A stretch of 7,396 nt of DNA from contig JAQUSX010000026.1 of NCBI GenBank assembly GCA_028710055.1, positions 1-7,396 on the forward strand. Reading direction: 5' to 3'. The stretch is from Clostridia bacterium (GTDB lineage Bacteria > Bacillota > Clostridia > Christensenellales > CAG-314). Below are positions 1 to 6,845 of this stretch, piece by piece; the stretch's first letter is position 1, and each line of letters starts with the position of its first letter. The notes under the pieces are model-generated. The model was not told the origin of the DNA. It saw only the letters and a program-made list of their open reading frames with translations, and searched no databases. The position numbers were made by a program, and so were the translations under genes.

Positions 1-922
1 CGGATATTTTTTGTTTTTGTTTTTTCCATTTTTTCATATCCGATTGAAAATCAATATCGAATATTTTTTTTGATAAATTACTGATTAACATATAAGAAGA
101 GTAAGCCAGAGAATTTTCGGGATCGTCGTTGCTTGCGTCTAACATAAAATTTTTGAAACTTGTCATATTTATAGCGTAAATCAACTGTACCAGCTTTGCG
201 CGGTATTCCATATCTACCGCAGACATATTTTTAAAATGCTCGTAATCATAGGCGTGCTGCGCCGTGTGCTTTAAAAAGTCGATTTGAAAAACAGATTTTT
301 TTAGTTCTGATTCGTCTTTCCACACGCAATTTAACGTCCTGTCTTCTCCCGTCCATCCGCTTATGCCGATACTGCCAAATGAAATATATGCCAGCCAGCT
401 TCTGCTGATAAAACCTTTCAAAATATTTACGGTGTAATTGTATTTTCCGCTGGGCAATTCCACGTGAAAAACTGTCGGTTCGGTCGTTTGCCATATATAA
501 GGACCCAGATGACCCCGCGTGTCGCCGCCGCGATAAAAAAAGCCCTCTTTGGTAACCGCGTCTTTCAAAGCGGGTTCTATTTTTTCGTCATAAAAATTCT
601 GCACGTCTTCTTTTGTATTCAGTTCCGGTACGGCGATTTCCAATTTTTCCGCTAATCCGCACGCCAAAGTTTTTCTTGCGTTATCCTCGTCGATTTTTGC
701 CCAAAAGACGTCGTAATAATATTCTTGAAAATAGGCTAAAATCGCGTTAACAGTTTTGCTCTGAGACATTTTTAACAGTTTTCTAGGGTTCGCTTCGTAA
801 AGTTTTCGGTATTTTTCTGATAATCTTCGGGTAGTCGAAAAAGCTTTGACATAGTCCACCGCTTCGACAAGTTTTTCTTGTAAAATTAACTCTAAATATT
901 TTTTTTCTTCGTATTTTTCCAA
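1..922 (-). CDS. Uncharacterised protease-like protein, left paralog (3' end cut by window edge)
   Basis: The frame is open from TTG at 922 to the window edge (307 codons); the paralog's length suggests about 13 codons are missing. The TTG is preferred over the in-frame ATG at 940 because GGAGG (928-932) lies 5 bases before the TTG, while the ATG has no ribosome binding site, and because from the TTG the protein aligns residue for residue with the neighbouring copy. Seen motifs: YFQEYYYDVFW (64-74), VTKEGFFY (123-130), VELPSGKY (154-161), FISRSWLAYISFG (171-183), HTAQH (219-223) and EYRAKL (239-244). From memory, relatives read HEAQH plus EYRAK, like a gluzincin zinc protease. This copy keeps the three presumed zinc ligands (H219, H223, E239) but has Thr at the catalytic Glu position, so it may bind metal without hydrolysing peptides. 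I see no signal peptide or membrane segment, so it is probably cytoplasmic. The true function is unknown. Confidence 0.85.
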   Translation of the reverse strand, partial: MEKYEEKKYLELILQEKLVEAVDYVKAFSTTRRLSEKYRKLYEANPRKLLKMSQSKTVNAILAYFQEYYYDVFWAKIDEDNARKTLACGLAEKLEIAVPELNTKEDVQNFYDEKIEPALKDAVTKEGFFYRGGDTRGHLGPYIWQTTEPTVFHVELPSGKYNYTVNILKGFISRSWLAYISFGSIGISGWTGEDRTLNCVWKDESELKKSVFQIDFLKHTAQHAYDYEHFKNMSAVDMEYRAKLVQLIYAINMTSFKNFMLDASNDDPENSLAYSSYMLISNLSKKIFDIDFQSDMKKWKKQKQKIS

Positions 923-927
923 AATAT

Positions 928-932
928 CCTCC
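928..932 (-). promoter_or_regulatory. Ribosome binding site that decides the TTG start of the left paralog
   Basis: On the minus strand GGAGG is followed by ATATT and then TTG at 922. The motif lies inside the reading frame that would open at ATG 940, which has only AT-rich sequence in front of it. This supports the TTG as the real start. Confidence 0.7.
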
Positions 933-956
933 GCAAACATTAAAAGTTATGACTTA

Positions 957-996
957 ATTATACCTTTATAATAAAATGAAATCATACCAAGCCCAA
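957..996 (-). promoter_or_regulatory. Candidate promoter of the left paralog
   Basis: On the minus strand, TTGGGC (991-996) is followed after 17 bases by TATTAT (968-973). A perfect TATAAT lies just downstream (957-962) but has no convincing -35 box at a normal distance. Either -10 box would put the transcript start some 15-30 bases before the ribosome binding site at 928-932. A terminator hairpin lies immediately upstream at 1049-1079, so an independent promoter is expected here. Assigned by eye. Confidence 0.4.
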
Positions 997-1048
997 TCTT
1001 GTCAACCGATTAGTTTGATATTTCTCTAAAATACGCCTTGACAAAGAT

Positions 1049-1079
1049 AAACCCCTTTGCTTTTTTAACAAAGGGGTTT
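1049..1079 (-). terminator. Intrinsic terminator after the right paralog
   Basis: An 11-bp perfect stem (1049-1059 with 1069-1079, core CCCC/GGGG) encloses a 9-base loop. It begins 33 bases past the stop codon of the right paralog. On the minus strand the hairpin is followed by TTTATCTTTG, a modest U tract; on the plus strand the tract is richer in T, so it could work in both directions, though no plus-strand gene is seen. It separates transcription of the two paralogs. Confidence 0.75.
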
Positions 1080-1112
1080 TAGTTTGTTTTTTATAAAAAT
1101 GACGATATTTTT

Positions 1113-2075
1113 TTATTTTTTTTCTTTATACGCATTCAGCAATTTTAAAGCCGCATCTGATATTTTTTGATTTTTACCTTTCCACTGCGCTAAGTCAGCT
1201 TGATATTCGATTCCGAAAATTATTTTAGATATATTGCGGATAACTAAGTATGAAGCGTATTCGTAACCGTTTTTGGTGTTTTTTTCCGCGTTTGAGAAAA
1301 AAAAATTAAACATTTTCATATTAACCGCATAGATAAGTTGGACGAGCTTTGCTCTATAAACTAAATCTAGTTGAGTAATATCTTTATGATGCTCCTTATC
1401 GTATGCGCATTGGGCCTCGTATTTTAAAAAATCAACTTGAAAAGACGAATTTTTCATTTTATTGTCGCCCAGCCAAATGAAATTTATCAAGCCATCTTCG
1501 TCTTTCCAAGAGCCCACGCCAATTTTGCCAAAAGAGATATAGGCCATCCAACTTCTGCTAATAAAGTCTTTTGTAATATTTATTTTATATTCATAATTGC
1601 CGCTTGGTAGTTCAACGTTAAAAATTGTCGGTTCGGTTATGCGCCATATGAATGGTCCCAAATATCCTTGCACCTCACCTCCCAGATAGAAAAAACCTTC
1701 TTTAGTAACTATATACTTTATCTTTCTTTCAATTACAGTATTAAAAAATTTCTTAACTTCTTCATCATTTTCAAGGTTTGGTAATATCATTTCAAAATGC
1801 TGAGCTAGGCTTTCAGTCAGATTTCTGCGGGCTGAAATTTCACTTAAACCAACCCAAAATACTTGATAATAATACTCTTGAAAAAACTGCAAAATATCAT
1901 TCACCGCTTTGTTATCAGACATTTTTAAGAGTTTTCTCGGCACATTTACATATAGTCGTAGATATTTTTTAAGTAATCTCTCGTTAGAAGAAAATTGTTT
2001 TAAATAATCGACAGTTTCGTGCAGGTTGCCCTGCCTAATGTATTCTAAATATTTTGACTTACTGTAGTATTTCAA
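1113..2075 (-). CDS. Uncharacterised protease-like protein, right paralog (complete, 320 aa)
   Basis: This complete 320-residue frame has a TTG start 7 bases after AGGAG (2083-2087) and a TAA stop. It is about 52 % identical to the left paralog by hand alignment, with one single-residue gap. The shared blocks are PRKLLKMS (46-53), FFQEYYYQVFW (64-74), VTKEGFFY (123-130), FISRSWMAYISFG (171-183) and YRAKLVQLIYA (240-250). At the site where I recall HEAQH in relatives it reads YEAQC (219-223), and the later EYRAK reads VYRAK (239-243). All three presumed zinc ligands (H219, H223, E239) are replaced by Tyr, Cys and Val, while the presumed catalytic Glu (E220) remains. It is therefore probably not a working zinc protease, although the frame is intact and the other blocks are conserved, which argues against simple decay. 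There is no signal peptide or membrane segment. The gene looks more AT-rich than ppdK. Function unknown. Confidence 0.85.
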   Translation of the reverse strand: MKYYSKSKYLEYIRQGNLHETVDYLKQFSSNERLLKKYLRLYVNVPRKLLKMSDNKAVNDILQFFQEYYYQVFWVGLSEISARRNLTESLAQHFEMILPNLENDEEVKKFFNTVIERKIKYIVTKEGFFYLGGEVQGYLGPFIWRITEPTIFNVELPSGNYEYKINITKDFISRSWMAYISFGKIGVGSWKDEDGLINFIWLGDNKMKNSSFQVDFLKYEAQCAYDKEHHKDITQLDLVYRAKLVQLIYAVNMKMFNFFFSNAEKNTKNGYEYASYLVIRNISKIIFGIEYQADLAQWKGKNQKISDAALKLLNAYKEKK

Positions 2076-2080
2076 ATTTT

Positions 2081-2087
2081 ATCTCCT
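2081..2087 (-). promoter_or_regulatory. Ribosome binding site that decides the TTG start of the right paralog
   Basis: AGGAGAT on the minus strand, with 7 bases between AGGAG and the TTG at 2075. It supports a TTG start at the same relative position as in the left paralog. Confidence 0.75.
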
Positions 2088-2111
2088 AGTAAAATACTAA
2101 TTATTAATAAT

Positions 2112-2120
2112 ATAATACCA
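2112..2120 (-). promoter_or_regulatory. Candidate extended -10 promoter of the right paralog
   Basis: On the minus strand TGG is followed by TATTAT, which fits the extended -10 form TGnTATAAT with one mismatch. No clear -35 box is present, only a T/A-rich run. It would start a transcript about 30 bases before the TTG start. The ppdK terminator lies about 90 bases upstream, so a separate promoter is expected. Assigned by eye. Confidence 0.35.
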
Positions 2121-2211
2121 TAATTTTTATTTTTAAAAAGCAAAATTACTAATATTTTTCAATCATAAATGCTCTTTTTAGATTTTTGAAACAGTGATTT
2201 TTTCAAAAAAA

Positions 2212-2240
2212 TAAAACCCTTTGCTTTACAAAGGGTTTTA
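2212..2240 (-). terminator. Intrinsic terminator of ppdK
   Basis: A 12-bp perfect stem (2212-2223 with 2229-2240) with a 5-base loop. On the minus strand it is followed directly by TTTTTTT as part of a T-rich run, the textbook form of a Rho-independent terminator. It begins about 55 bases past the ppdK stop codon. Confidence 0.9.
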
Positions 2241-2295
2241 CTCAAATTCAATTTATTTTGCGGATAATTTTTTTTAAATCTTCAAAATAAAAACT

Positions 2296-4926
2296 TTAGT
2301 TTTTAGCGTTTTTTATTGCCGCTTGAGCAGCTGCCAAACGAGCGATAGGAACTCTGAAAGGCGAGCATGAAACGTATTCCAAACCTATGTTGTGGCAGAA
2401 CTCGATAGACGAAGGATCGCCGCCGTGTTCGCCGCAGATACCTGTCTTTAATTTCGGTCTGGTTTCTCTACCTTCTTTAACAGACATTTTTATCAGTCTG
2501 CCTACGCCGATTTGGTCGACTCTCGCGAACGGATCGCTTTCGAAAATCTTTTTCGCGTAATAATCAGGCAGGAATTTTCCCGCGTCATCGCGTGAAAAAC
2601 CAAAAGTCATTTGAGTAAGGTCGTTTGTGCCAAAGCTGAAAAATTCCGCAGCTTTCGCGATTTCGCCTGACGTTAACGCAGCTCTAGGTATTTCTATCAT
2701 AGTGCCGACGAGATACTTAAATTCGGTTTTGTTTTCTTCCATAACCTTTTTAGCGGTTTCATCAACGATAGCTTTTACGTATTCAAGCTCTTTCACGTCG
2801 CCTACAAGCGGTATCATAATTTCGGGTATTACGTTAATGCCTTCTTTACGAACATTGATTGCGGCTTCGATTACGGCGCGTGTTTGCATTTTTGCGATTT
2901 CGGGGAAAGTAATGGAAAGTCTGCATCCGCGGTGACCGAGCATCGGATTGAATTCGTGAAGTTTTGTAATAGTTGATTTTAGCTTTTCAACCGTGATTTT
3001 CATTTCTTTCGCTATTTTTACGATATCTTCTTCTTTTGTGGGCAAAAATTCGTGCAGCGGCGGGTCTAAGAAACGAATAGTAACGGGACGGTCCTGCATC
3101 GCTCTGAAAATGCCTTCAAAGTCTGCTCTTTGGAATTTGAGTAATTTTGACAATGCTTTTTCTCTTTCTTCCAAAGTATCGGAAACTATCATTTCTCTCA
3201 TAGGTTGGATACGGTCCTTGCCAAAGAACATATGCTCTGTACGGCATAGACCAATACCTTGCGCGCCAAAATCAACGGCTACAGCCGCGTCGTGCGGTGT
3301 GTCGGCGTTGGTGCGGACTTTTAACGTACGGAACTTGTCAGCCAATTCCATTATGATACCAAAGTCGCCTGCGATTTGCGGAGGAACGGTTTCGAGTGCG
3401 CCTTCATAAATATTGCCTGTGCTGCCGTCAAGAGAAATAACTTCGCCTTCAACAAATTTTCTGTCTTTGATATAGAAGAAATCTTCGCCCTCTTCGATTT
3501 TGAGGTCGGGGCAGCCTGATACGCAGCAACGACCCATACCGCGGGCAACAACCGCCGCATGTGAGGTCATACCGCCGCGAGCGGTCAAAATACCTTGTGA
3601 AACAGCCATTCCTTCGATGTCTTCGGGGGAAGTTTCAAGTCTTACTATAATAATTTTCGCGTGTTTATCTTTTTCGAGTATTTGCAAAGCTCTTTTTGCC
3701 GATGTGCAAACTATGCCGCTTGCAGCTCCAGGAGAAGCAGCTAAGCCTTGAGAAATAGGTTTTGCGGAAGCAAGTTTTTTCGCGTCGAACTGCGGGTGTA
3801 GTAATGCGTCTAGCGACTTAGGCTCGATACGCATAACCGCTTCTTTTTCGCTGATGATGCCCTTATTAAGCATATCTACCGCGATTTTGAGTGCGGCTGC
3901 GGGTGTGCGTTTGCCGTTACGGGTTTGAAGCATATAAAGTTTGCCTTTTTCAATAGTAAACTCCATATCCTGCATATCGCGGTAATGATTTTCCAATGTG
4001 TCGCAAATTTTTACAAACTGAGCGAAAACTTCGGGATTTTGTTTTTCAAGTTCCGCGATAGGTTGCGGAGTTCTGATACCCGCTACTACGTCTTCGCCCT
4101 GAGCGTTCATTAAATATTCGCCGAACAACGCTTTTTCGCCGGTTGCGGGGTTGCGTGTGAAAGCTACGCCCGTGCCGCTGTCGTTACCCATATTGCCGAA
4201 TACCATTGATTGTACGTTAACGGCTGTGCCCCAGTTGCCTGGGATATCGTTCATTCTTCTGTAATATATCGCTCTGGGGTTGTCCCAAGAACGGAATACA
4301 GCCAAAACCGCCGCCATAAGCTGGTCGATGGGGTCTTGGGGGAAATCTTGCTTTAATTCTTTTTTATAAAGTTCTTTAAATTTTACCACTATTTCTTTCA
4401 AGTCGTCAGCGGTCAAATCCGTGTCGAATTTAACGTTTTTATCTTTTTTGAATTTGTCCAAAATTCTTTCAAAATTGCTTTTGGGCAGTTCCATAACAAC
4501 GTCTGAAAACATTTGAATAAATCTGCGGTAGCTGTCATAAGCGAATCTCACGTTGTTTGTGAGTTTTGCCATTACTTCCACAGTTTGGTCGTTCAAGCCA
4601 AGGTTAAGGATTGTGTCCATCATACCGGGCATAGAAGCGCGCGCGCCGCTGCGTACCGAGACCAAAAGCGGGTTAGCTGTGTCGCCGAGTTTTTTGCCGA
4701 GTTTTTTCTCCGTGATTTCAAGCGCGTCGAAAATTTGCTTATTTATTTCGTCGCTAAGTTTTTTTCCATTTTCGTAATAACTGTTGCAGGCTTCTGTGGT
4801 GATAGTAAATCCGTCGGGCACGGGCAATCCGAGATTTTTCATTTCAGCCAGATTTGCGCCCTTGCCGCCCAACAACTCTCTCATAGAACCGTTGCCTTCG
4901 CTAAACAGGTAGACGTACTTTGTCAT
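2296..4926 (-). CDS. ppdK: Pyruvate, phosphate dikinase
   Basis: Interconverts pyruvate, ATP and phosphate with phosphoenolpyruvate, AMP and pyrophosphate in the cytoplasm. In Clostridia it serves pyrophosphate-linked glycolysis or PEP formation. At 876 residues it has the usual length. The N-terminal nucleotide-binding domain starts with LLGGKGANLAEM (18-29) and contains SVRSGARASMPGMMDT (90-105). The central phosphohistidine domain has GGMTSHAAVVARGMG (451-465) with phosphorylated His456; Thr454, two residues before it, is the position phosphorylated by the regulatory protein in plants. The C-terminal PEP/pyruvate barrel has IGLCRTEHMFF (558-568), EIPRAALT and GICGEHGGDP, with the catalytic Cys831 at the position I remember for Clostridium symbiosum PPDK. 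The ATG follows GGAGG (4934-4938) by 7 bases. It lies 131 bases downstream of recO in the same direction, with no clear terminator between, so it may be read from its own promoter and from the upstream cluster. No PPDK regulatory protein gene is in the window. Confidence 0.98.
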   Translation of the reverse strand: MTKYVYLFSEGNGSMRELLGGKGANLAEMKNLGLPVPDGFTITTEACNSYYENGKKLSDEINKQIFDALEITEKKLGKKLGDTANPLLVSVRSGARASMPGMMDTILNLGLNDQTVEVMAKLTNNVRFAYDSYRRFIQMFSDVVMELPKSNFERILDKFKKDKNVKFDTDLTADDLKEIVVKFKELYKKELKQDFPQDPIDQLMAAVLAVFRSWDNPRAIYYRRMNDIPGNWGTAVNVQSMVFGNMGNDSGTGVAFTRNPATGEKALFGEYLMNAQGEDVVAGIRTPQPIAELEKQNPEVFAQFVKICDTLENHYRDMQDMEFTIEKGKLYMLQTRNGKRTPAAALKIAVDMLNKGIISEKEAVMRIEPKSLDALLHPQFDAKKLASAKPISQGLAASPGAASGIVCTSAKRALQILEKDKHAKIIIVRLETSPEDIEGMAVSQGILTARGGMTSHAAVVARGMGRCCVSGCPDLKIEEGEDFFYIKDRKFVEGEVISLDGSTGNIYEGALETVPPQIAGDFGIIMELADKFRTLKVRTNADTPHDAAVAVDFGAQGIGLCRTEHMFFGKDRIQPMREMIVSDTLEEREKALSKLLKFQRADFEGIFRAMQDRPVTIRFLDPPLHEFLPTKEEDIVKIAKEMKITVEKLKSTITKLHEFNPMLGHRGCRLSITFPEIAKMQTRAVIEAAINVRKEGINVIPEIMIPLVGDVKELEYVKAIVDETAKKVMEENKTEFKYLVGTMIEIPRAALTSGEIAKAAEFFSFGTNDLTQMTFGFSRDDAGKFLPDYYAKKIFESDPFARVDQIGVGRLIKMSVKEGRETRPKLKTGICGEHGGDPSSIEFCHNIGLEYVSCSPFRVPIARLAAAQAAIKNAKN

Positions 4927-4933
4927 ATTATTT

Positions 4934-4938
4934 CCTCC
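4934..4938 (-). promoter_or_regulatory. Strong ribosome binding site of ppdK
   Basis: Consensus GGAGG, 7 bases before the ATG at 4926, which fixes the start and predicts efficient translation. Confidence 0.85.
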
Positions 4939-4981
4939 ATTGAATAATTTGTCAAAAAAATTAAAAAGTTTTATATTCGCT

Positions 4982-5010
4982 ATTTTACAATAAAATCGTT
5001 ATTTACACAA
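4982..5010 (-). promoter_or_regulatory. Candidate promoter of ppdK
   Basis: On the minus strand TTGTGT (5005-5010) is followed after exactly 17 bases by TAAAAT (4982-4987), matching the -35 consensus at 3 of 6 and the -10 at 5 of 6 positions. It would give a leader of roughly 50 bases. The surrounding 131-base gap after recO is very AT-rich and has no other recognisable element. Confidence 0.35.
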
Positions 5011-5057
5011 ATGAATTTAAGTAGAAATTTATTTAAGGCTAGATTTATGAAAAAATC

Positions 5058-5783
5058 CTATAATTCCAAATATTGTTTCAAGCTTTTGATTTTTGCCATC
5101 GACTGCCCTATGTATTCGTTTAAAAGCGATAAGGCTTTTTTTAAATAATCGTCTTTTATTTTTACCACGCCGAGTTTTTCGTAAGGCATTACGTTTATCA
5201 TTTTCAGCGTTGACATAACGGGTGGAGCAATCTCCACGCTGTCGGCGGTGCGGCAGGCTGGACAGACGAAACAAGAAGAATTATAGTCAAGATACATTCG
5301 GTCAAAATTAACGGAACGGCAAACGCCGCATTCGTCAAAATTTAGTTTGTAGCCAGAGTTTTCGAGATAATTTAAGATAAATTTAATTAAAGTTACTTTT
5401 GGATTGGTTTCGCTGACTAATAGTTGCAAGCCTTTTAAAAGAAGTAAAAAAACGGCGGGGTTGGGTTGTTTTTCGATTTCCAGCTGGGCTATCATATCTA
5501 GCATTACCGCACCGCTGTAAAATTTGTCGGTGTCGGCGCGTAAATCGTAAAAGCTTTCCACTTGGGAGCAGCCTGTCAAAACGTACTTATCGTAAGCGAG
5601 CGACAAAATATATTCGCCAAAACAAAAAGGCTCGACCGCGAATTTCAGCTTTGCGGTAGCCTTTTTTACTCCCTTAGCGATAACGCAAATTTTTCCGTAT
5701 TCCACCGAATACAGCCAAGTCAGTTTATCGTTTTCTTTATAATCCGCCGACCTAAGAGCGATTGCGTTAGTCTTTATATCCAT
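5058..5783 (-). CDS. recO: DNA repair protein RecO
   Basis: RecO acts in the RecFOR pathway: it binds single-stranded DNA, anneals strands and, with RecR, helps load RecA onto SSB-coated gaps. The 241-residue length is typical. The N-terminal OB fold is seen as AIALRSADYKENDKL (7-21), the usual start of the family, followed by GKICVIAKGVKK (30-41). A helical core comes next, and then a zinc module with C152-x2-C155 and C174-x2-C177; an extra Cys at 171 lies just before the second pair. The ATG at 5783 gives the normal family N-terminus, but no good ribosome binding site precedes it. The gene starts inside the end of yqzL (17-base overlap), so translation is probably coupled to yqzL. It is followed by ppdK after 131 bases. 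Confidence 0.95.
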   Translation of the reverse strand: MDIKTNAIALRSADYKENDKLTWLYSVEYGKICVIAKGVKKATAKLKFAVEPFCFGEYILSLAYDKYVLTGCSQVESFYDLRADTDKFYSGAVMLDMIAQLEIEKQPNPAVFLLLLKGLQLLVSETNPKVTLIKFILNYLENSGYKLNFDECGVCRSVNFDRMYLDYNSSCFVCPACRTADSVEIAPPVMSTLKMINVMPYEKLGVVKIKDDYLKKALSLLNEYIGQSMAKIKSLKQYLEL

Positions 5784-5877
5784 TCGTTTTGTTTTTCGTC
5801 ACTTTCTTGTACAGCAAATAACAGTTGATATCGCCCGACCTAGTAAACATGTTCCAAAGAATGTCTTTTGTTTCCAC
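5767..5877 (-). CDS. yqzL: YqzL family small protein (36 aa)
   Basis: A short gene between era and recO. GTG at 5877 is the first possible start because an in-frame TAG directly precedes it, and GAGGTGA (5883-5889) gives a good ribosome binding site. The protein runs VETKDILWNMFTRSGD and continues INCYLLYKK, ending in a Lys-rich tail. The pattern (F/L)W-x2-F-x2-(S/T)G-x-(I/P)-x2-YLLYK at residues 7-25 is what I remember of the YqzL-like family, and B. subtilis yqzL occupies the same place between era and recO. The family has no established function that I know of. The 3' end overlaps recO by 17 bases in another frame, suggesting translational coupling. Short and easily missed, but motif, position and ribosome binding site agree. 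Confidence 0.85.
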   Translation of the reverse strand: METKDILWNMFTRSGDINCYLLYKKVTKNKTNGYKD

Positions 5878-5882
5878 CTATG

Positions 5883-5889
5883 TCACCTC
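5883..5889 (-). promoter_or_regulatory. Ribosome binding site of yqzL
   Basis: GAGGTGA on the minus strand, 5 bases before the GTG at 5877. It supports a real start here and is stronger than anything in front of recO. Confidence 0.7.
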
Positions 5890-5948
5890 ATAAATCTAAG
5901 CTTGGATTACTCTTAGCATAAACGGCGCGGGCGTTTTTTATTCCGCCA

Positions 5949-6845
5949 TTATTTGTCTTTGTAGCCTATTTCGTTTAACATATACGGATTGTCGCGCCAG
6001 TCTTCTTTTACCTTAACCCAAAGAGCCAAATATACCCTTGCGTCAAGCATTTTTTCGATAGACTGTCTAGCGCGTAAACCGATTTCTTTGATATTTTTAC
6101 CTTGTTTTCCCAAAATTATCGGCTTGTGCGACTGTTTTTCCACAATAATATTGGCGTCTATATCCCAAATAAGGGCATTTTCATCGTATTCCATTTTATT
6201 TAGAACGATACCTACACCGTGCGGGATTTCTTTATCGCAGCAAAGCAGTATTTTTTCCCTAATGAGTTCGCACACGATATATCTTTCGGATTTATCGGTG
6301 ATGTCTTCTTCGGGGAAAAACATTTCGCTGCTTTTAAGATATTTTTTCAATCCTTCTTTCAGTTCGTCGATATTGCGGTTTCGCTTTGCTGAGATGGAAT
6401 ACACTTCTTTTATGCAGTCAAACTCGTTGAGTTTGCTTAATTCGGGCATAAGTGTTTCAGGTTGAGCAATGTCGGTTTTTGTAATCGCCACGACAAGCGG
6501 AATATTTTTCGTTCCGTATTTTTTTACAAGTTCCATTTCTTCATAGCTTATGCCGTCGTGACCGTCGATAACGAGCAGAATACAGTCGACGTCGATGACC
6601 GCTCTTTCTATAGTTTTCGCCATATAGTCGCCCAAAGCGTTTTTGGGTTTGATACTGCCGGGCGTGTCGACAAAAACCATCTGGCAGCTTTCGTCAGTCC
6701 ATATTCCCAAAACGGCGTCCCTTGTAGTTTGCGGTTTAGGGCTGACAATAGATATTTTTTGCTGTATGAGCGAATTTAAAAGCGTGGATTTTCCCGCGTT
6801 TGGTCTGCCTACGATAGCGATAAATCCCGATACAAAATTATTCAT
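5949..6845 (-). CDS. era: GTPase Era
   Basis: Era binds the 3' end of 16S rRNA and helps late assembly of the 30S ribosomal subunit, coupling it to growth and division. The 298-residue length is typical. The GTPase domain shows G1 GRPNAGKS (13-20), the switch region QTTRD (39-43), G3 DTPG (60-63), G4 TKTD (122-125) and G5 SAK (152-154). The C-terminal KH RNA-binding domain shows GKQGKNIKEIG (246-256), followed by a VKVKEDWRDN-type end. G4 is usually NKxD in Era; Thr here is unusual but occurs in other GTPases such as YihA. The start overlaps the ybeY stop as ATGA (6842-6845), and AGAGAGGT lies a few bases upstream inside ybeY. Close linkage to ybeY fits a shared role in rRNA processing and ribosome assembly. 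Confidence 0.98.
   Translation of the reverse strand: MNNFVSGFIAIVGRPNAGKSTLLNSLIQQKISIVSPKPQTTRDAVLGIWTDESCQMVFVDTPGSIKPKNALGDYMAKTIERAVIDVDCILLVIDGHDGISYEEMELVKKYGTKNIPLVVAITKTDIAQPETLMPELSKLNEFDCIKEVYSISAKRNRNIDELKEGLKKYLKSSEMFFPEEDITDKSERYIVCELIREKILLCCDKEIPHGVGIVLNKMEYDENALIWDIDANIIVEKQSHKPIILGKQGKNIKEIGLRARQSIEKMLDARVYLALWVKVKEDWRDNPYMLNEIGYKDK

Noticed and set aside
246..494. Open minus-strand frame of 82 codons at 246-494, which might suggest that the left paralog is broken
   Set aside because: Reading from 922 in the paralog's frame shows no stop or frameshift down to base 1; the 82-codon frame is another frame of the same intact gene.
1000..1005. Perfect TTGACA on the minus strand upstream of the left paralog
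   Set aside because: At 17 bases spacing the -10 position reads ATTTCA, and the closest better match, TATGAT, is only 13 bases away. Kept only as a possible alternative.
2627..3409. Long open frames on the plus strand opposite ppdK (2627-2935 and 2993-3409), and a similar one at 4513-4947
   Set aside because: They mirror the codon structure of a certain gene on the other strand, have no ribosome binding sites or recognisable motifs, and are shadows.
4950..4955. Perfect TTGACA on the minus strand just before ppdK
   Set aside because: A -10 box 17 bases on would abut the ATG and the transcript would begin inside the gene without its ribosome binding site.
5898..5948. GC-rich stretch between era and yqzL as a possible terminator or RNA element
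   Set aside because: Only 4-5 bp inverted repeats can be drawn and no T tract follows; nothing supports a defined structure.
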